The notes below the pieces were generated by a model, which searched no databases, was not told where the DNA came from, and saw only the letters and a list, made by a program, of their open reading frames with translations. The translations under genes and the position numbers were made by a program. A stretch of 64,000 nucleotides of DNA from Larus michahellis. Its lineage: Eukaryota > Chordata > Aves > Charadriiformes > Laridae. Of this stretch, positions 1 to 11,009 are shown one piece after another. The DNA is taken from assembly GCF_964199755.1 (NCBI RefSeq), contig NC_133918.1:2542001-2606000 (forward strand), given 5' to 3'. Numbering within the stretch: the stretch's first letter is position 1; every line of letters starts with the position of its first letter.

Positions 1-1
1 C

Positions 2-244
2 AACGTGGAGTCACCAAAGCCTAGTGCCAAAAAACAAAAAAAGAGTAGCTCCAAAGGGGTAAAGAATATTCTAGGGACATCTCCCAGAACCTCGTCTTCC
101 TCATACCCAGAGAAGAAACAAACCAAGGAGAAGATGAATGCCAAAGTGGAAAAGGTAAAATCTGAAAGTGAGGCCAAGGAGATCAAAAAGCCTGTGGAAA
201 TGGAGGAGTCAAATTCAGAGGATGAAACTTCTTTCAAGTCAGAG
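2..244 (+). CDS. MLLT1: MLLT1 exon: Lys/Ser-rich linker (5' end cut by window)
   Basis: Frame 2 is open from the window edge to a GTGAGT donor at 245. The 81 codons encode a disordered basic/Ser linker with [10 protein letters not shown] and [14 protein letters not shown], both like ENL. The exon ends in phase 0. Its true 5' border is outside the window. Confidence 0.9.
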
Positions 245-3200
245 GTGAGTAGGGATTTGTCCTTTACCAGAATTTTTAAGCGTGCTGCTTAAATCCCTGC
301 ATGAAAAAGATGTTGAAAAATATTCCCTCAGATAAGGTAGAGATTGGCAAATACTTAGGCTGGGGTGTTTCTCAAATAAAACTCTTTTTTGAATATCCTA
401 TCAGTATTAATCGTTACTACTGCCTGGTTTACCTCCTATTTCAGATGCGCAGTTCTATTTAGATTTATCTGCAGGCAGAGTTAACTAAAAGTCAGAGTTT
501 AAGGTTATGGTCTCGTTCGTCCCTTGCGGTGATGTTTATGGAACTAGAGTATAGTAGACGTAGATACACTTTCTACCTGCTTATGGTAATGTAATTTTTG
601 ACCATGATCTTAATTCAGAAAAGGATGAAATAATTTCAGTTTTGTTTCTGAAAAAAAAAAGTATTAAAATGTAAATTAAAAAACCCTATTCCTGACATGG
701 CCTGTAAGAAATGTGCTATTGGCTAAAGCTCAAAATATAACCACATGCCGCTAAACCTGAATAAGTTGTGTTGTAAAATATAAAACAAATTATGTTTTTG
801 TGCTACTATTTTTAAAAGCTGTCTAAATATTTTTTTCCTTTTTACAACGAAGAACATTCCTCATCCTCTGTCTTCTACAAATTGTTTTCCAAAAGAAGGC
901 AAAAAAAAAAAAAAGTAGGAGGGGAAAGACATGACTTAAATCCAAACTCTTGCTACATTTTACTTGTATATTTTGTATTTGCTATAAGGAAGCCATGTAT
1001 CTTCTAATAGAATTCACAGGATAATATCACATGAATTTTTGAACTGCTTCCTACTGACCACTTCAAGAAAGATTTGTTTTACTAGAATAAATCTTCTAGG
1101 GACAATTTGTATTATGATTTAATCAGCACTGTGATACAATAAGTATTGATGTGTTTATTTCAGAAAGGATTTTTTTGCAAAAGATTCCCAGTAAAAGAGT
1201 TTATTGGGGAAGCGTTAATTCAAGTTACTCTGCAAAGATCTTTTCCAGATTGATTAAATGTTTGTAGGTTGTGCATTAGGAAGAAGCAGCTCCTCTCCAC
1301 TGTTAGCCTTATACCTGAAGTGCATCAGTGTGTAGCGAGCCCATCATTTCTGTACCAGATACGTGGCCCTCACTGCGAGCCCCTGTAACCTGCTGAGCTC
1401 TGTTACGTCCTGAGTGTCTCGCACTTCATTATTTCTTAGGTGACATCCATCCCCTTGGGACTCGCCATGCAGCTGTAAGCCGATAGCGCTGGTTAGACTG
1501 TTCCGTGAAACCGCAAACTGTGGTTGCGGTTCTGCAGCGTCTGCTGCAGTCCTGTCCTGCCCCCACCAAGCTTTGTGTGCTTCTGTGTCCTCTCTTGCAC
1601 CAGCTCTTGTGTCTCTTGGATGCTTGACAGAGGTATTTGAGTGCTAGCCCAGGAGGCGGGCAGGAATACTCAGTGTGATGGAGGGGGAACCATGGCAGCT
1701 GCCAGTCAGATCAGCTTAGGTTTCTGTGGAACTTGAAGCTTAAGGGTATAACTGCATAATGCATTGGCATCAGCAGAGAAGACTGAGTTCCTTTTCCACC
1801 CTGGGGGGTTCTTTTTGCTCCCAACCCTGCAGTTTGCTACTCCATCGTTTGTACTGGTACAGCTGTTTGTGGATCTGTGTGGTAAGCCACATCACTAAAG
1901 CGAATGAGCAGCTGGAGGTGGACTGGGGCCCGGAAACTCTTAAATCAGCTTTGCTGCTGCAGCCAACGTATTGTGCAACATGCTCCGAGGCTGCGACTCC
2001 ACGATTGCTTTGAGTTGACATCTTTGCAGGCTGCTGTTGAAAGGAACAGTCTTGCTCTCATTTGTGCTGCTGGCATGAGAGCTCGTGTGACTTTGCAATG
2101 GGCCGGAGGAGTTTCTCCTTCCATTTCAGCTCCTGCTGAAAGTTAGTTATCCTTTCCTTTTTTTTTTTCTTTTTTTTTTTTCTTTTTTTTCCTCCTTCCC
2201 CCATCAAGTCCAGTTCCCTGAACTGGCCTCATGCTTGGCTGCCTAAACGTTAGTGCTGACAAAAGAGAGAGGCTGAGATGTGAGGGCAGGATTGCTTTTT
2301 TCCATTGTCGGCATGTGTTTTTGTCATATCTCGGTGACAGTAACTGCAGCGTGAGCATGCAGAGCATGTCCAGCTGGATGCCTCCTGAAGGGCTGAAATT
2401 AGCTGATAGGGTTAATGGCAAAAGGAGAGATGAGCATCTATACAACTTCCGACTGCTGCTTAGGTCCTAATAAGTCATTTTAAGGGAACACTTGCTGGAT
2501 TATTAGGAATGAAAGATGTTAGGATTGGATGTGAGGGTAAGACACAAGAGTTGTCCTTCCTTATCTTGAAAATGTTGCTCTTTCCTTTCACGTTGTAATT
2601 TTTGGGGGGAAAAAAATAAAAGGCTACTGCAATGTGCCAGTACGTCCAATATTGGCATTGTTAAATTATTCTCCTGTGCTCCTGAATAATTTACAAGGGT
2701 TGTAATAACCCTTTTTGTCATTTTTTCCCGCCTTCTTACAGTTGAATAAATGAAACTCTAACAATACTTGGGTGATAAATTATAGGGAAGGGTGGTATTG
2801 GGATGAAAGTCCTGCCGCGGCTTTCGCTTATTAACGCCCAAAGCTGCTGATGTGCCTCTTTCTACCTGTTTACAATGTTTTTATAATATTAACACTTTCA
2901 TAATAAAGTTTATTGATCAATGGGAATATGTGATTTTTCTAGCATCAGGATTTTGGTAATGGAAGTGGATTCCCAGGAAAGGTGCAGTGAAATTGAAATG
3001 CTAAATTTCCAGAGAATTACTTTTAAAAAAGGAAGACAATATTACAGTACATTGAGACTCTTTAAACTACATTTTACTCAGTAACAAAAAACCCTTTTAA
3101 GATTTTTGTAATAGCCACTGCTGCTCTCGGGGGGGGGGGGGGGGGGGGTGAAGAGTTGTTTTAGCCTTCGCTGCCACCTCGTGGTCCTTTAAGCTAAAGC

Positions 3201-6200
3201 GTGTGATTGCTGTACAATATCTGGGTTTCTGTTAAAAACGCACATAGCACTAAAGTTTTTTACGTGCCTTAACTGCATAGTGTGCTCCTGGCACTTCTGC
3301 TGCCTACTGACAGTGAGTGGCATTGGTTTCACGAGAGTTTATCTGGTTTCTGTTACGTTTTAACAATAAACTGGAAACAGTACGGTGGATTGCTCAAATT
3401 GGTGTAGAAACAACTGTTTTGAGCGTATAGTAATAAATTAGAACTCATTTTGGCGTCAAGTGAGCTACTTAGGAAAGGCAAGCCTGTCTCTGTTTAATGA
3501 TCAGTACGAGGTGTTCAGAGGGAGCGTTGGTGAGTTACAACAAATAACGCTTTTTAAGAGGGCTTTGCTAATTGTGCTAAATTGTATGCTAGTCGTCTTT
3601 CACATTTCAAAGGAAGGGGTTTTCACTTTTACATTTTTCAGATGCTATTTTTCATCACTTGAGGCTATTTGAAACTAGTGGCGTGAAGGGTTTTGTTGGC
3701 AGCTCATGCCGCTGCCCGGGAGCGCTGAGCTACGCTGTATCAGTTTTCATAAATGTTGTTTCTATTTACCTTGTATTTTGTATATTTTCTGTAATCCCGA
3801 GAACTGCATTCAGCCACCTATGACGTTGTAGAGTGCTCAAATGCTTCTATCTCCCTGTGCTTTGTGCTCTGCGCTGGTTTTCCGGATGAGAAAGGTTAAG
3901 ATTCTTTTTTCTTTTTTTTCCCTTTTATGGGGGGTTAAGTCTGTCCAGTCCAGCCCTTCCAACTCCAGCTCCAGCTCCGACTCCAGCTCTGACTCTGATT
4001 TCGAGCCATCTCAGAACCACAGTCAAGGTGTGTTGCAAGAAATAAAATGTGTTTAAAATCTTCCTTGCATAACCTTAAAAGGCTCGTGAGAATTGGATCT
4101 GTTTTCCCAGCACTCTATATAGTTAAGGCTAATATGGTTTCTTGTATGCAACCATATGTTGAAGCTGTGATGCTTCAGCAAGAAAAGGCGATAATGTCAT
4201 AGTGTAATCATGAACAAGTATTTTTCTTGTTTTGGCAGTTAATTTATGAGTAGGGTATCTCTCTGGATTTGGTTCTTTCCCTGTTGGCTTTGGTTCCTGC
4301 CTCGGTTTATAAATGTTTGCTGTTGCTTGATCTACAGTGTCACCAGAGTATTTCTCCTCTGATCTCATATATGCTTTATTAAAAATTATAGATGTGACAT
4401 TCATCACTCTGCCAGCACATAACGTAGCTTTTTTTCAGATTCCTCCACTGAAAATCCAGAGAGATATACTGTGGCAATAGTAAATGTTCTAACCTTAGCA
4501 AATACTGTGTTGCTACAACTGCTGTCTCTTGAGTGACATTTAAAATGGTCCCCAAACGCATGAAAAATGTGTCCTTTTGTTTTCATTCCAAAAGAGAGTG
4601 GGAGGATTTGGGGGGAGGCTAGGGTGGCTTTGCAGCAGTTGTAAAGCTTGTCAACTCAGCTTTAGTTTTGCGACAGAAATACAGTGTCTTTTAGCAATAT
4701 CTTTGTGCAAAATGAAACTACCACTGACATCTTATTGAGAAATCTTGATGTATCTTAATAATACCTAATCCAGTTCAGATCAGATAGCTCGGATGGAGTT
4801 CTGCTGCACGTGTCCTTGTGCTGAATCGCTTTCTCCCCTCTCATCCCAGGCCCACTGCGCTCCATGGTGGAAGATCTGCAGTCAGAAGAGTCAGATGATG
4901 ATGACAGCTCCTCTGGAGAAGAGGCAGCAGTCAAAGCAAACCCAGTCAGCCGGGATTCCAGGTGGTAACAAATCGGGAAGAAAGATGTTTCTTGTCTTTT
5001 TGCCTTCCATATTTGGTGGTTTTTGTGTGTCCTCCTTTTGGAGGGAGGAATCAAAGTGATGGGGCTATGTGTGAGAGGCAAGTGTGAGAGAAGGAGAGAA
5101 AGGGCAGATGTGTGGAGCACATAGCACGGGGTGGGGACACAGAGTCGATGAAAACAGCAGGGTGAGAACAGAATTGAGGAGAGATCACCGGAGCTCAAAG
5201 AGAGGAAGCCACTGGGAAGCGGTATGTTTGAGTTTGCAGGTGTTAGTGACTGAGCCCCTTAAAATAGTCACCTAATTGTCGTCTTCAGATCTCTGCTGAG
5301 CTGAATGGTGTGTGACACCTTTGATCTGCAGAGATTAGAGAAGTGTTGTGGAGGCTGTCAGCATGTGTGCTCTTCTTACTGCATATGACTGATACAAAAC
5401 TGAGAAGTCTTAGTCTTTGCTGATAGTGTGTGCTGACAGTTGGTTACTTGGCTCCTATGGGACTTGGTTAACAGCTGTTTCCTGCTTTAGTCAATGGAAA
5501 TAGTTGAATTTCATCCTTCTCCCCTCAGGAAATGCTGTTGTAGCCAAAACCTGGAGTCTCAGGCTAAATACTTGAAACCAAATGCTTGGCCCAGATAGCA
5601 GCTGCAAATTTCAAATGATGCTGGTGTTCACCAAAACCTAAGAAAAATAAAATAAAATCTGTTGTTGCACTCTGTCATTATCAACTAAACAGGAATGGAG
5701 AGACTTTGAAGTATATATGTATTTTTTTTTTATACCTTTAGGGGATAGATAATAAATAGTTTTTCAAGTTCATCAAAAGTAGGATACCTGGTATAATACA
5801 TCTATAGGGCCACAACAAGAATGAGAATAAATAGCAAATCTCAAAGGTCACAACAAACACTAAGTGCATTTTCTTGCCTGTGTTCTCAGTGGGGGTGTTG
5901 GAAAGCCCCTCCTGCAGGTACTGGGTGATTTTTGGAATGAATCCTCAAAATGAACAGTTGCTGCCTGTGAAAATCAGGTGGTACTTTCTGAGTTGTTCTA
6001 AGGGGACTTCTGTATGAAAGAGTTGAACTGCCAGCTGTAGCGTGTAAACTGAAACTCCCTCTTCTGCCTGCCCAGGGAATGGAAGATGGCAAAAGTGATG
6101 TCAGCAGGAAAAAAAGGGATTCTTGGAAATTACAGGCTGACCATTTCTCCCAGACAATTTAGAAGTCTATAATAAAGAGGAGAATTTCACTTAACTCTCT

Positions 6201-9151
6201 GTGGCTCGGTTGACAGCTAAGTAAGTTTCCTACTACCTGGTGATGCTAATTCTCCGCTGCTTGCTTTTCAGACTGAGCCTTAGTGACAGCGACAGTGACA
6301 ACAGTGCAGATTCCTGCCTGCCGAGTCGAGAGCCACCTCCTGGTCAGAAACTGCCCCCAGCAAATAATAAGGTATTGCATCCTGTACCATGCTACTTTCC
6401 ACCGCTCTTTGTTCCTTGTTCCACACATGGTGTTAGTTCTGACTTGCACCAAATTTTCCCTATCTCACTGTCTTCATCAGACAGGTGATTTCTCTCTGTT
6501 CAGTGTTGTGCACCCAAGCCATTAAACCACCGTCTCGTCTGAACTAATTTTAATCCTTAATGTTGATTTCTTTTATCCTCAGGCATCTGGAAGAAAAAGC
6601 CCAGAGTCTTGTAACAAGCCGGAGAAGATCCTGAAGAAGGGAACATATGACAAGGTAGGTTTGAGGATTTGCATATCATAGAACTGTTGGATACTCACTA
6701 ACATTTCTGTGTAGAAAACAATCTGAATCAGCTTAGGCTGTTCACATTGTTCTGTCTCAGCACGTTAAAAGCTTGAGTATAATGAAAAATAGATGTTGAA
6801 AGGGACAAACTTTGGAGAGTGACACTGCAGAAATTGTGTGGGTTAAATAGATGGACCCCCAGGTTGTTTCCATATGCAAAATGTTAAAATTAACTTTATT
6901 TGTTTGCCCTTTGTCTGAACCAATGGTCTGGCTACCGCTGCAGTGGCGAGTGCCTCTTCGTTAAAATGCAGCTTTTTGTCTGTCTTTGATCTTGCAAATT
7001 AAAGATTGTTTGATGCTCTGCTTTGCTGGGTTAGTTGAAACCTTTGTTTATTCAAGGAAATTCCCTCCTTTGTTGCCTCCAAGGAAAGCAGAGCAGTGTA
7101 CATGCTCCTAAAGCATGGCTAACTCGCAAGCAGATAGCCAAACCCCAAGCTGTCACAGTCCGCTGTGACTTTTTTTCATAAAGAAATCAATCAAATGGGA
7201 GCTTAATACTTTTCCTTGGTCTGATCGTGGAGGTCCTTGCAGTAATCAGAAGATCAGTCTGTAGCTCTCATTTGTGTGTTTTAATACTTTTTCAACAGGA
7301 GAACAGCGCACAGGTTGGTCGCTTAATGTTAGGTCTAGGTGTGATCTTGGGACACTTGCATAGCTGAGTCTCCTGCTAGTTACAAAGTATTCGACCACTA
7401 AATACTGGTAACTGGAGCTGAGATGGTTTATCTGAGGCAAGGTTTGTAGGTAACAGTATCTTTTATTGGACTACTTAGTATAAATAGCAGGGAACATCCT
7501 TGAGACCCATTGAAGAGGGTGCCTGAAATGCCGTCAGCTTTTCCAACTGTTAGAGGTTTTCTAAAAGATACCAGCTCTCCCAGCGAGCGTAGCATTCAGT
7601 CCTGCTTAGGTGTTTGGGGCTGCGTGAATGTGCTGGGGGGGGTGTATATTTCACAATTTTTTGGGGGGGGGGGGGAGGAGGGGGAAAATTTGGGATGTTG
7701 TGGGTTGTTTTTTTTTTTTTACCTTGCTACAATTACTTAAATGAGTTCATTTTGCTGATACAGACATGAACAACTCTGAGGCAGCTTTACAGATTAGGAA
7801 TCTATCCCCTGTGAGCCAACAGAACTTATTGGCTGCCTGGAAAAAAAGAAAATAAATTAAAAAAAAAAAAAAAAGAAAGAAAAAACAAACTGCCCTTATA
7901 TAAGAACAATTCCCATGTTGAGCTTGTAAACAATCCTGCATTTACCATTGTGGCGTCAGTAAAACTACCTGAGAATACAGTGCACTCAAAGAATTTTTCC
8001 TTCCCTAAACACAAACCATTGTTCAGCAGATTGCTGGGATGTTGGTCACTGACGCAGGTGTCTTCAGGTAACGAGTAGTACAACTGGCTGATGAAGAACT
8101 CGCGCTGAAGTTCACCTCGGTGAACTTCACCTTGTTGAGGTCCTCTAAGCTCAAAGGTTCTGACCACTTCTTAAAGCTGGTTACAGGTGTTTGTTTAATG
8201 GTGTCATTAACTAGTCTTGCTGATGGTCTTTAGACCATCCGTATTTGTGTGAAGTCTTTAGGCTCCCAGTACTTGATAACGATGGAGGAGGCGGTAAAAA
8301 AGGTAGAGGAAAAATTGGGAATAGAAACATGTCTGAAAGGGCCTCCAGTTCCTCTTATTCTTACTAGGAAAGTCACTTTGGCAGTCATACAAACATGCCA
8401 CGTGTGTCACTATTTCTGTTCATGCCTCCTTTACAGGCCTACACTGATGAATTAGTGGAGCTTCACAGGCGACTAATGGCACTACGAGAGCGCAATGTGC
8501 TACAGCAGGTAGAGATCATTTGTCAGCTTTCTGGCAAGCTGTTGTACTCTGGTAACCTTTGTGTCCAAGGGTCTCAGACGGACCCCTGTGATGCTTGACC
8601 TCTCACTCGCCTCTCCTTCATGAGAGGGTCTGGTTCACTTTGGGAGGAAAGATATGTAGAAAAAAAAACCCATCAGATGTGCATGCAATGTTTTTGTTGG
8701 AAAAGATACAGAAGTGTGGTGTGTGCACCTTTCCTCTGCCACCCTGGTAGCAGTCCCAAGGCTGGGCTCTCTTGGTCTAATTTAAAAGGAAAGAAATGTG
8801 CCCATATCGCGTTCCCAACTGAGCTAGTCAGACATGCAGCAGGAGCTGGTTTGCTTTTTTGGGAGAGGATTCACTTCATGTTGTGAGACATTCTCATCTC
8901 TGAGGCTGTTCTAAAGGGATGAGAAAAGGACTGGATGGGTTGCTCTATATCTGCTGGCCTTTCTGCTGTCCTTAATCTTTATGGGGTCTCCATACATCCT
9001 TGCTTGTCTCCTTTCTGTACAGATTGTAAATCTCATTGAGGAAACCGGGCATTTTAATGTTACCAACACAACCTTTGACTTTGACCTCTTCTCCTTGGAT
9101 GAGACAACCGTCCGTAAGCTGCAGAGCTACTTGGAAGCAGTGGCAACATGA
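2..9151 (+). CDS. MLLT1: MLLT1 (ENL), C-terminal half, seven exons (partial at 5' end)
   Basis: MLLT1/ENL is a nuclear chromatin reader. Its N-terminal YEATS domain, which lies outside this window, binds acylated histone H3. Its C-terminal AHD recruits AF4-family proteins, DOT1L, BCOR or CBX8. The coding pieces are 2-244, 3940-4027, 4850-4961, 6272-6371, 6583-6654, 8437-8508 and 9023-9151. Together they make 816 nt, 271 residues and a stop, with every splice phase matching. Residues 1-81 form a Lys/Ser-rich linker with an NLS-like KKQKK. A Ser/Asp tract and an acidic segment ([13 protein letters not shown]) follow. The last roughly 65 residues are the AHD ([20 protein letters not shown], then [20 protein letters not shown]). 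The ending [10 protein letters not shown] and the [13 protein letters not shown] form are ENL-like; the paralogue AF9 (MLLT3) ends differently. Downstream ACSBG2 on the opposite strand supports MLLT1. The 5' end of the gene is cut off by the window. Confidence 0.95.
245..3939 (+). other. MLLT1: MLLT1 intron (3.7 kb)
   Basis: This intron begins GTGAGT and ends with a T-rich tract and AG at 3938-3939. It is mostly unique AT-rich sequence with no CR1 that I can see. It contains a T/C tract (about 2155-2190), a run of 20 G (3129-3148), and internal AATAAA hexamers near 2745 and 2903. I see no coding exon in it. Confidence 0.8.
3129..3148 (+). repeat. Poly-G run of 20
   Basis: Twenty consecutive G in an MLLT1 intron, within CTCTC-(G)20-TGAAG. 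It is able to form a G-quadruplex on the sense strand and in pre-mRNA. Run length may be polymorphic or a sequencing approximation. Confidence 0.9.
3940..4027 (+). CDS. MLLT1: MLLT1 exon: Ser/Asp-rich tract
   Basis: The 88 nt encode [20 protein letters not shown] and then SQNHSQ, a signature stretch of ENL. The donor is GTGTGT at 4028. The acceptor is best placed at AAG, 3937-3939, giving SVQ as the first residues by analogy with the family. An alternative AG at 3957-3958 would drop six residues in frame. Confidence 0.88.
4850..4961 (+). CDS. MLLT1: MLLT1 exon: acidic segment
   Basis: The acceptor is CTCATCCCAG and the donor is GTGGTA at 4962. The exon encodes [20 protein letters not shown] and then [11 protein letters not shown]. 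In ENL this follows the Ser tract. The first codon (Gly) and last codon (Arg) are both split across introns and rejoin correctly. Confidence 0.93.
6272..6371 (+). CDS. MLLT1: MLLT1 exon: [10 protein letters not shown] segment
   Basis: The acceptor is TTGCTTTTCAG and the donor is GTATTG. The exon encodes [20 protein letters not shown] and then a Pro-rich tail. The length of 100 nt agrees with a split Arg codon at the start and phase 0 at the end. Confidence 0.93.
6583..6654 (+). CDS. MLLT1: MLLT1 exon: link into the AHD
   Basis: These 72 nt (24 codons, phase 0-0) encode [20 protein letters not shown] and TYDK. The acceptor is TTTATCCTCAG and the donor is GTAGGT. In the family this lies just before the ANC1 homology domain. 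Confidence 0.94.
8106..8129. repeat. 11-bp perfect inverted repeat in MLLT1 intron
   Basis: TGAAGTTCACC, a 2-base spacer (TC), then the exact reverse complement GGTGAACTTCA. Each arm includes an AGTTCA hexamer, a nuclear-receptor-type half-site. It lies about 310 bp upstream of the AHD helix exon. The function is unknown. Confidence 0.7.
8437..8508 (+). CDS. MLLT1: MLLT1 exon: AHD helix 1
   Basis: These 72 nt (phase 0-0) encode [20 protein letters not shown] and VLQQ, the first amphipathic helix of the AHD. The domain is disordered alone and folds on binding AF4 or DOT1L. The acceptor is CTCCTTTACAG and the donor is GTAGAG. Confidence 0.96.
9023..9151 (+). CDS. MLLT1: MLLT1 last coding exon: AHD C-terminus and stop
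   Basis: The acceptor is TTTCTGTACAG. The exon encodes [20 protein letters not shown], then [18 protein letters not shown] and AVAT, with TGA at 9149-9151. This is the hydrophobic beta/alpha core of the AHD that grips partner peptides. Confidence 0.97.
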   Translation: MVNLIEETGHFNVTNTTFDFDLFSLDETTVRKLQSYLEAVAT

Positions 9152-10953
9152 CGCTTGGCCTTAGAAGCAGGCTGCTTTTGAAACCAGAAATCCCGTTTAT
9201 TGGTACCAGGAAACGAACCCATGGAACTAGGCCTTCTTATTCTCTTGATTCACCCGAAGCACTGCCTTAGAGAACAGCCATGCTCTATGAATGCACAGCC
9301 AGCTGCACTTTCTAGTAGGCTTCAAACAAGCACCCATATTGCTGAGTCTGTCCTCCCTAGCTTCATAAGTACGCTTGGGCACAGGTCCTGAGTAGAGCAA
9401 AAGACGTGCTGCACTTAGCTGCACAGTGTGACCTTTTTGGTTTTACTTCGAGAAAGTGTGTTTGAAGAGCACATTTTCAGGCATCTCTGAGATCTGAAGA
9501 AGTGTGGATGATGTTTTCTTCACCAAATCTAGGGACCAGCCTGCCTGTGGAGAGCTTTAGCGAGTCCCGTTTCCTCCAGCTCTGTGAAGAAGCGTTCATG
9601 CTGTGTAAGCAAGATTGGCTTTTACAAAGCTAGCCGAGAGACTGATGACAGAGGAGGCTTCCCAGGGGTCCCGCTGGTCTGCTGCAGAGGAAAGTGGGCA
9701 GATTCCAGTTTTGATCACTTGCAAGTTAGTTCTGCCACGGTTCGGTATAGAGCGCTGCTGTAATTTGGCTCCCGATTCCTACAGGGCATCGTTCCACACG
9801 CAGGACCTTCAGCTTCCTGCAGAGACAGTTCGTGCTCTTTGGAGAGGCCTCTAGAATCTGCTGTCTCCTGCTGGGGTTTTGAGATGTCTTGTTTGTTGAT
9901 CTGAGCTCCTAAACAAAGTCTCACTCCTTTCAGTCTGCTTTAACTGTAATAGGACTACAAAACTGTAAGCTGTATATTTTATATATATATTATATATATG
10001 TATGTACTGTATGTATAAGAAGGGCCTAGTTGGGTCTTATGATCTTAAGGGTGTGTTTTTCTGTTATGTTTTTTAATGGCTATGGCAGGGGAAGGGCGCT
10101 TAATAAGATTTGACTTGTTTGTTAAAATGCCTCTTGTGGACAATTTTTAGTGTATGAAAGCTGAACAGCAATCTTCAAAGCATTTTGTGCTCTGGAAGGG
10201 ACTCACCTGTCGTCTTTTCATTTGTCAGTGTTTAATAACTTTGCCAAAATAGGTGATTGGTTTTGTTCTATGTTCTCAAAGAGGAATCTCCTACAGTGGC
10301 CCCTATAGTAGTGGCTGTACTTTGGGAAAACCGAAACAAGGGAGAATTTTATCTTGGGACACACCTGGAAAATGCTGATGTAAAAACCAAGTCAAGTCAG
10401 GTTTGTTTCCTCCTCCCTTTCCCGCCCCGCTGCCTGTTAAAGAAATGGCAGAAAACAGTAAACACTAATCCAGAATCTTTCATATATTTCTAGTTAAACT
10501 AGTATTGACTTCCAAGTGTTGTCTAGGTGGGTGTGAGGAAAGTCCCGTGGCTTTCATCAAAACTGTATTACACTCCCGTTCCCTAAATTCAGTATTTTTT
10601 TTTTTGCAGAATTGCTCTGTTTTTCCAATCAGTGTGTAAGCTTTTGCCAAATGTTAAGTGGGCTGCAGGCAGCGAGGAGGAGAGCAGCGGTCCAGGGGAG
10701 CCTCCGCTCCCGAGTGGACCTCCCATATCTGTGAAAGCCCCCTGTGGGAGCTGGGGGGTTGTGTCACTCCAGGGTTGGCTGTCCCTTCTCCATTCTGAAA
10801 TTGCAGTCCCTTGTTTTGGGTTACCCCTTTCTTTATCATGGAAATGTTGCAACTAATCAACTTAAGTGGCAATATGATGATAAGCTTGTTTGAGTTGGGT
10901 CATGTTGACCCGATTCCCATTAATTTTGTCTTTGTACCATCTTTCATGTGTCT

Positions 10954-11009
10954 CGTGTGTGTGTGCGTGTGTGTGTGTATATATATATATACACACATAT
11001 ATATATAAA
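10954..11009 (+). repeat. (GT)n(AT)n(AC)n microsatellite
   Basis: A GT run passes into an AT run, then ACACAC and another AT run. GT pairs with AC and AT with itself, so a transcript could fold into a long hairpin. It sits inside the inferred MLLT1 3'UTR. Confidence 0.8.

Noticed and set aside
2903-2908. AATAAA in an MLLT1 intron as an intronic poly(A) site
   Set aside because: Such hexamers are expected by chance in AT-rich introns; no supporting GT-rich downstream element was clear.
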